Positions 4,992 to 5,480 of a stretch of 5,480 nucleotides of DNA are shown here, piece by piece. The DNA lies in the NCBI GenBank assembly GCA_021804505.1, contig JAJZHL010000076.1, positions 1 to 5,480 of the forward strand, in the 5' to 3' direction. The notes under the pieces were generated by a model. It did no database searches. It was given only the letters and a program-made list of their open reading frames with translations, and was not told the origin of the DNA. Numbering within the stretch: the stretch's first letter is position 1; each line of letters opens with the position of its first letter. The DNA is from Pseudomonadota bacterium. Its GTDB lineage: Bacteria > Pseudomonadota > Alphaproteobacteria > Rickettsiales > Rickettsiaceae. The position numbers were made by a program, and so were the translations under genes.

Positions 4992-5480
4992 CTAATCCAA
5001 ATAAACTTTTTGCATAGTTTTACTCACACTAATTACTTCCTCAGTCAAATCTTCTAGCGTAGCATTGTTATCAGATAATAACCTGAGTCTTAGATAATCG
5101 CTTATTGCCTGAGTAAAATCATCAATTTTGTTACGGAAAAAGTGATCGGCCCCTTGGATGATTTTATAATCCACAGTTATATGCCTTTGTTTAGATAGTT
5201 TATGCGCAAGCTCTAATACTGATTCTTCTGAGACAATACTATCACTATCACCTTGTACTATGAAACCAGAGATAGGGCATTGGGACAAGAAAGAAAAGTC
5301 ATATTTATTGACAGGTGGAGACACTGCAATAAAATTAGTAATCTCTGGTCTTCTCATAATTAATTGCATTGCTATCCATGATCCAAAAGAAAAGCCAGCT
5401 ATTAAATTCATGCTACCAGATGGGTTATTGATCTGTAGCCACTCAAGTGCCGTAGCAGCATCAGTCATTTCTCCCACACC
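4992..5480 (-). CDS. Alpha/beta hydrolase, 5' end beyond the window (partial)
   Basis: The frame runs to the window edge with no stop. The first visible codons read G-V-G-E-M-T-D-A, matching an internal G-x-G-E-x-x-D-A segment of small alpha/beta hydrolases (COG2945-like), so the GTG at 5477 is unlikely to be the real start. About 60-80 N-terminal residues are probably missing, including the oxyanion-hole region. Counting the GTG-encoded valine as 1, the nucleophile is S30 in G-F-S-F-G, the likely acid is D79 in G-D-S-D-S-I-V (D77 is possible) and the base is H112 in G-A-D-H-F-F, a complete triad. About 30 charged residues follow the usual C-terminal helix (132-161). Esterase, thioesterase or peptidase activity is possible; the substrate cannot be predicted. 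It converges on the cytochrome b561 gene across the palindromic repeat. The stop is TAG at 4992-4994. Confidence 0.85.
   Translation of the reverse strand, partial: GVGEMTDAATALEWLQINNPSGSMNLIAGFSFGSWIAMQLIMRRPEITNFIAVSPPVNKYDFSFLSQCPISGFIVQGDSDSIVSEESVLELAHKLSKQRHITVDYKIIQGADHFFRNKIDDFTQAISDYLRLRLLSDNNATLEDLTEEVISVSKTMQKVYLD

Overview
This is an AT-rich bacterial window (roughly 37-40% GC from hand counts of scattered lines). It looks alphaproteobacterial and most likely comes from the Rickettsiales, probably near the Rickettsiaceae. Three things point there. One is an IalB-family secreted protein. The second is a Lon protease whose AAA+ and protease regions read, from memory, very like Rickettsia Lon. 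The third is degenerate palindromic repeats with the TCATTCCYGC start common in Rickettsiales genomes. The placement is inferred; no search was run.

Layout, left to right. Positions 1-92 hold no gene, only small inverted repeats beyond the 3' end of a leftward IalB-family gene (93-629). A complete tRNA-Val(UAC) with encoded CCA (660-735, leftward) lies 30 bp upstream of that gene, with a plausible promoter at 757-785. Next is a leftward PLP-dependent threonine/serine dehydratase or serine racemase family gene (801-1796). A 121-bp divergent region (1797-1917) carries a promoter for rightward lon, with a CTTGAAA heat-shock-like -35, and an overlapping leftward -10. Full-length lon (1918-4269) is followed after 54 bp by a rightward cytochrome b561 gene (4324-4866). 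The 125-bp gap after it holds a decayed composite palindromic element (4876-4968). The window ends in a leftward alpha/beta hydrolase whose 5' end lies beyond position 5480 (4992-5480).

The genes do not form one pathway. Lon is ATP-dependent protein quality control in the cytoplasm. Cytochrome b561 is a membrane di-haem electron carrier. The IalB-like protein is exported to the periplasm. The dehydratase would convert serine or threonine to a 2-oxoacid and ammonia. The hydrolase has no assignable substrate. Lon and cytochrome b561 may share a transcript, and so may tRNA-Val and the IalB-like gene.

I found no convincing new multi-gene system. The most interesting items are the repeat family at 4876-4968 with a probable relative at 52-72, the face-to-face promoters upstream of lon, an unusual arginine in Lon encoded next to a seven-G run, a fold-type-II PLP enzyme in what looks like a host-dependent bacterium, and a foldable lon-cytochrome b561 gap.
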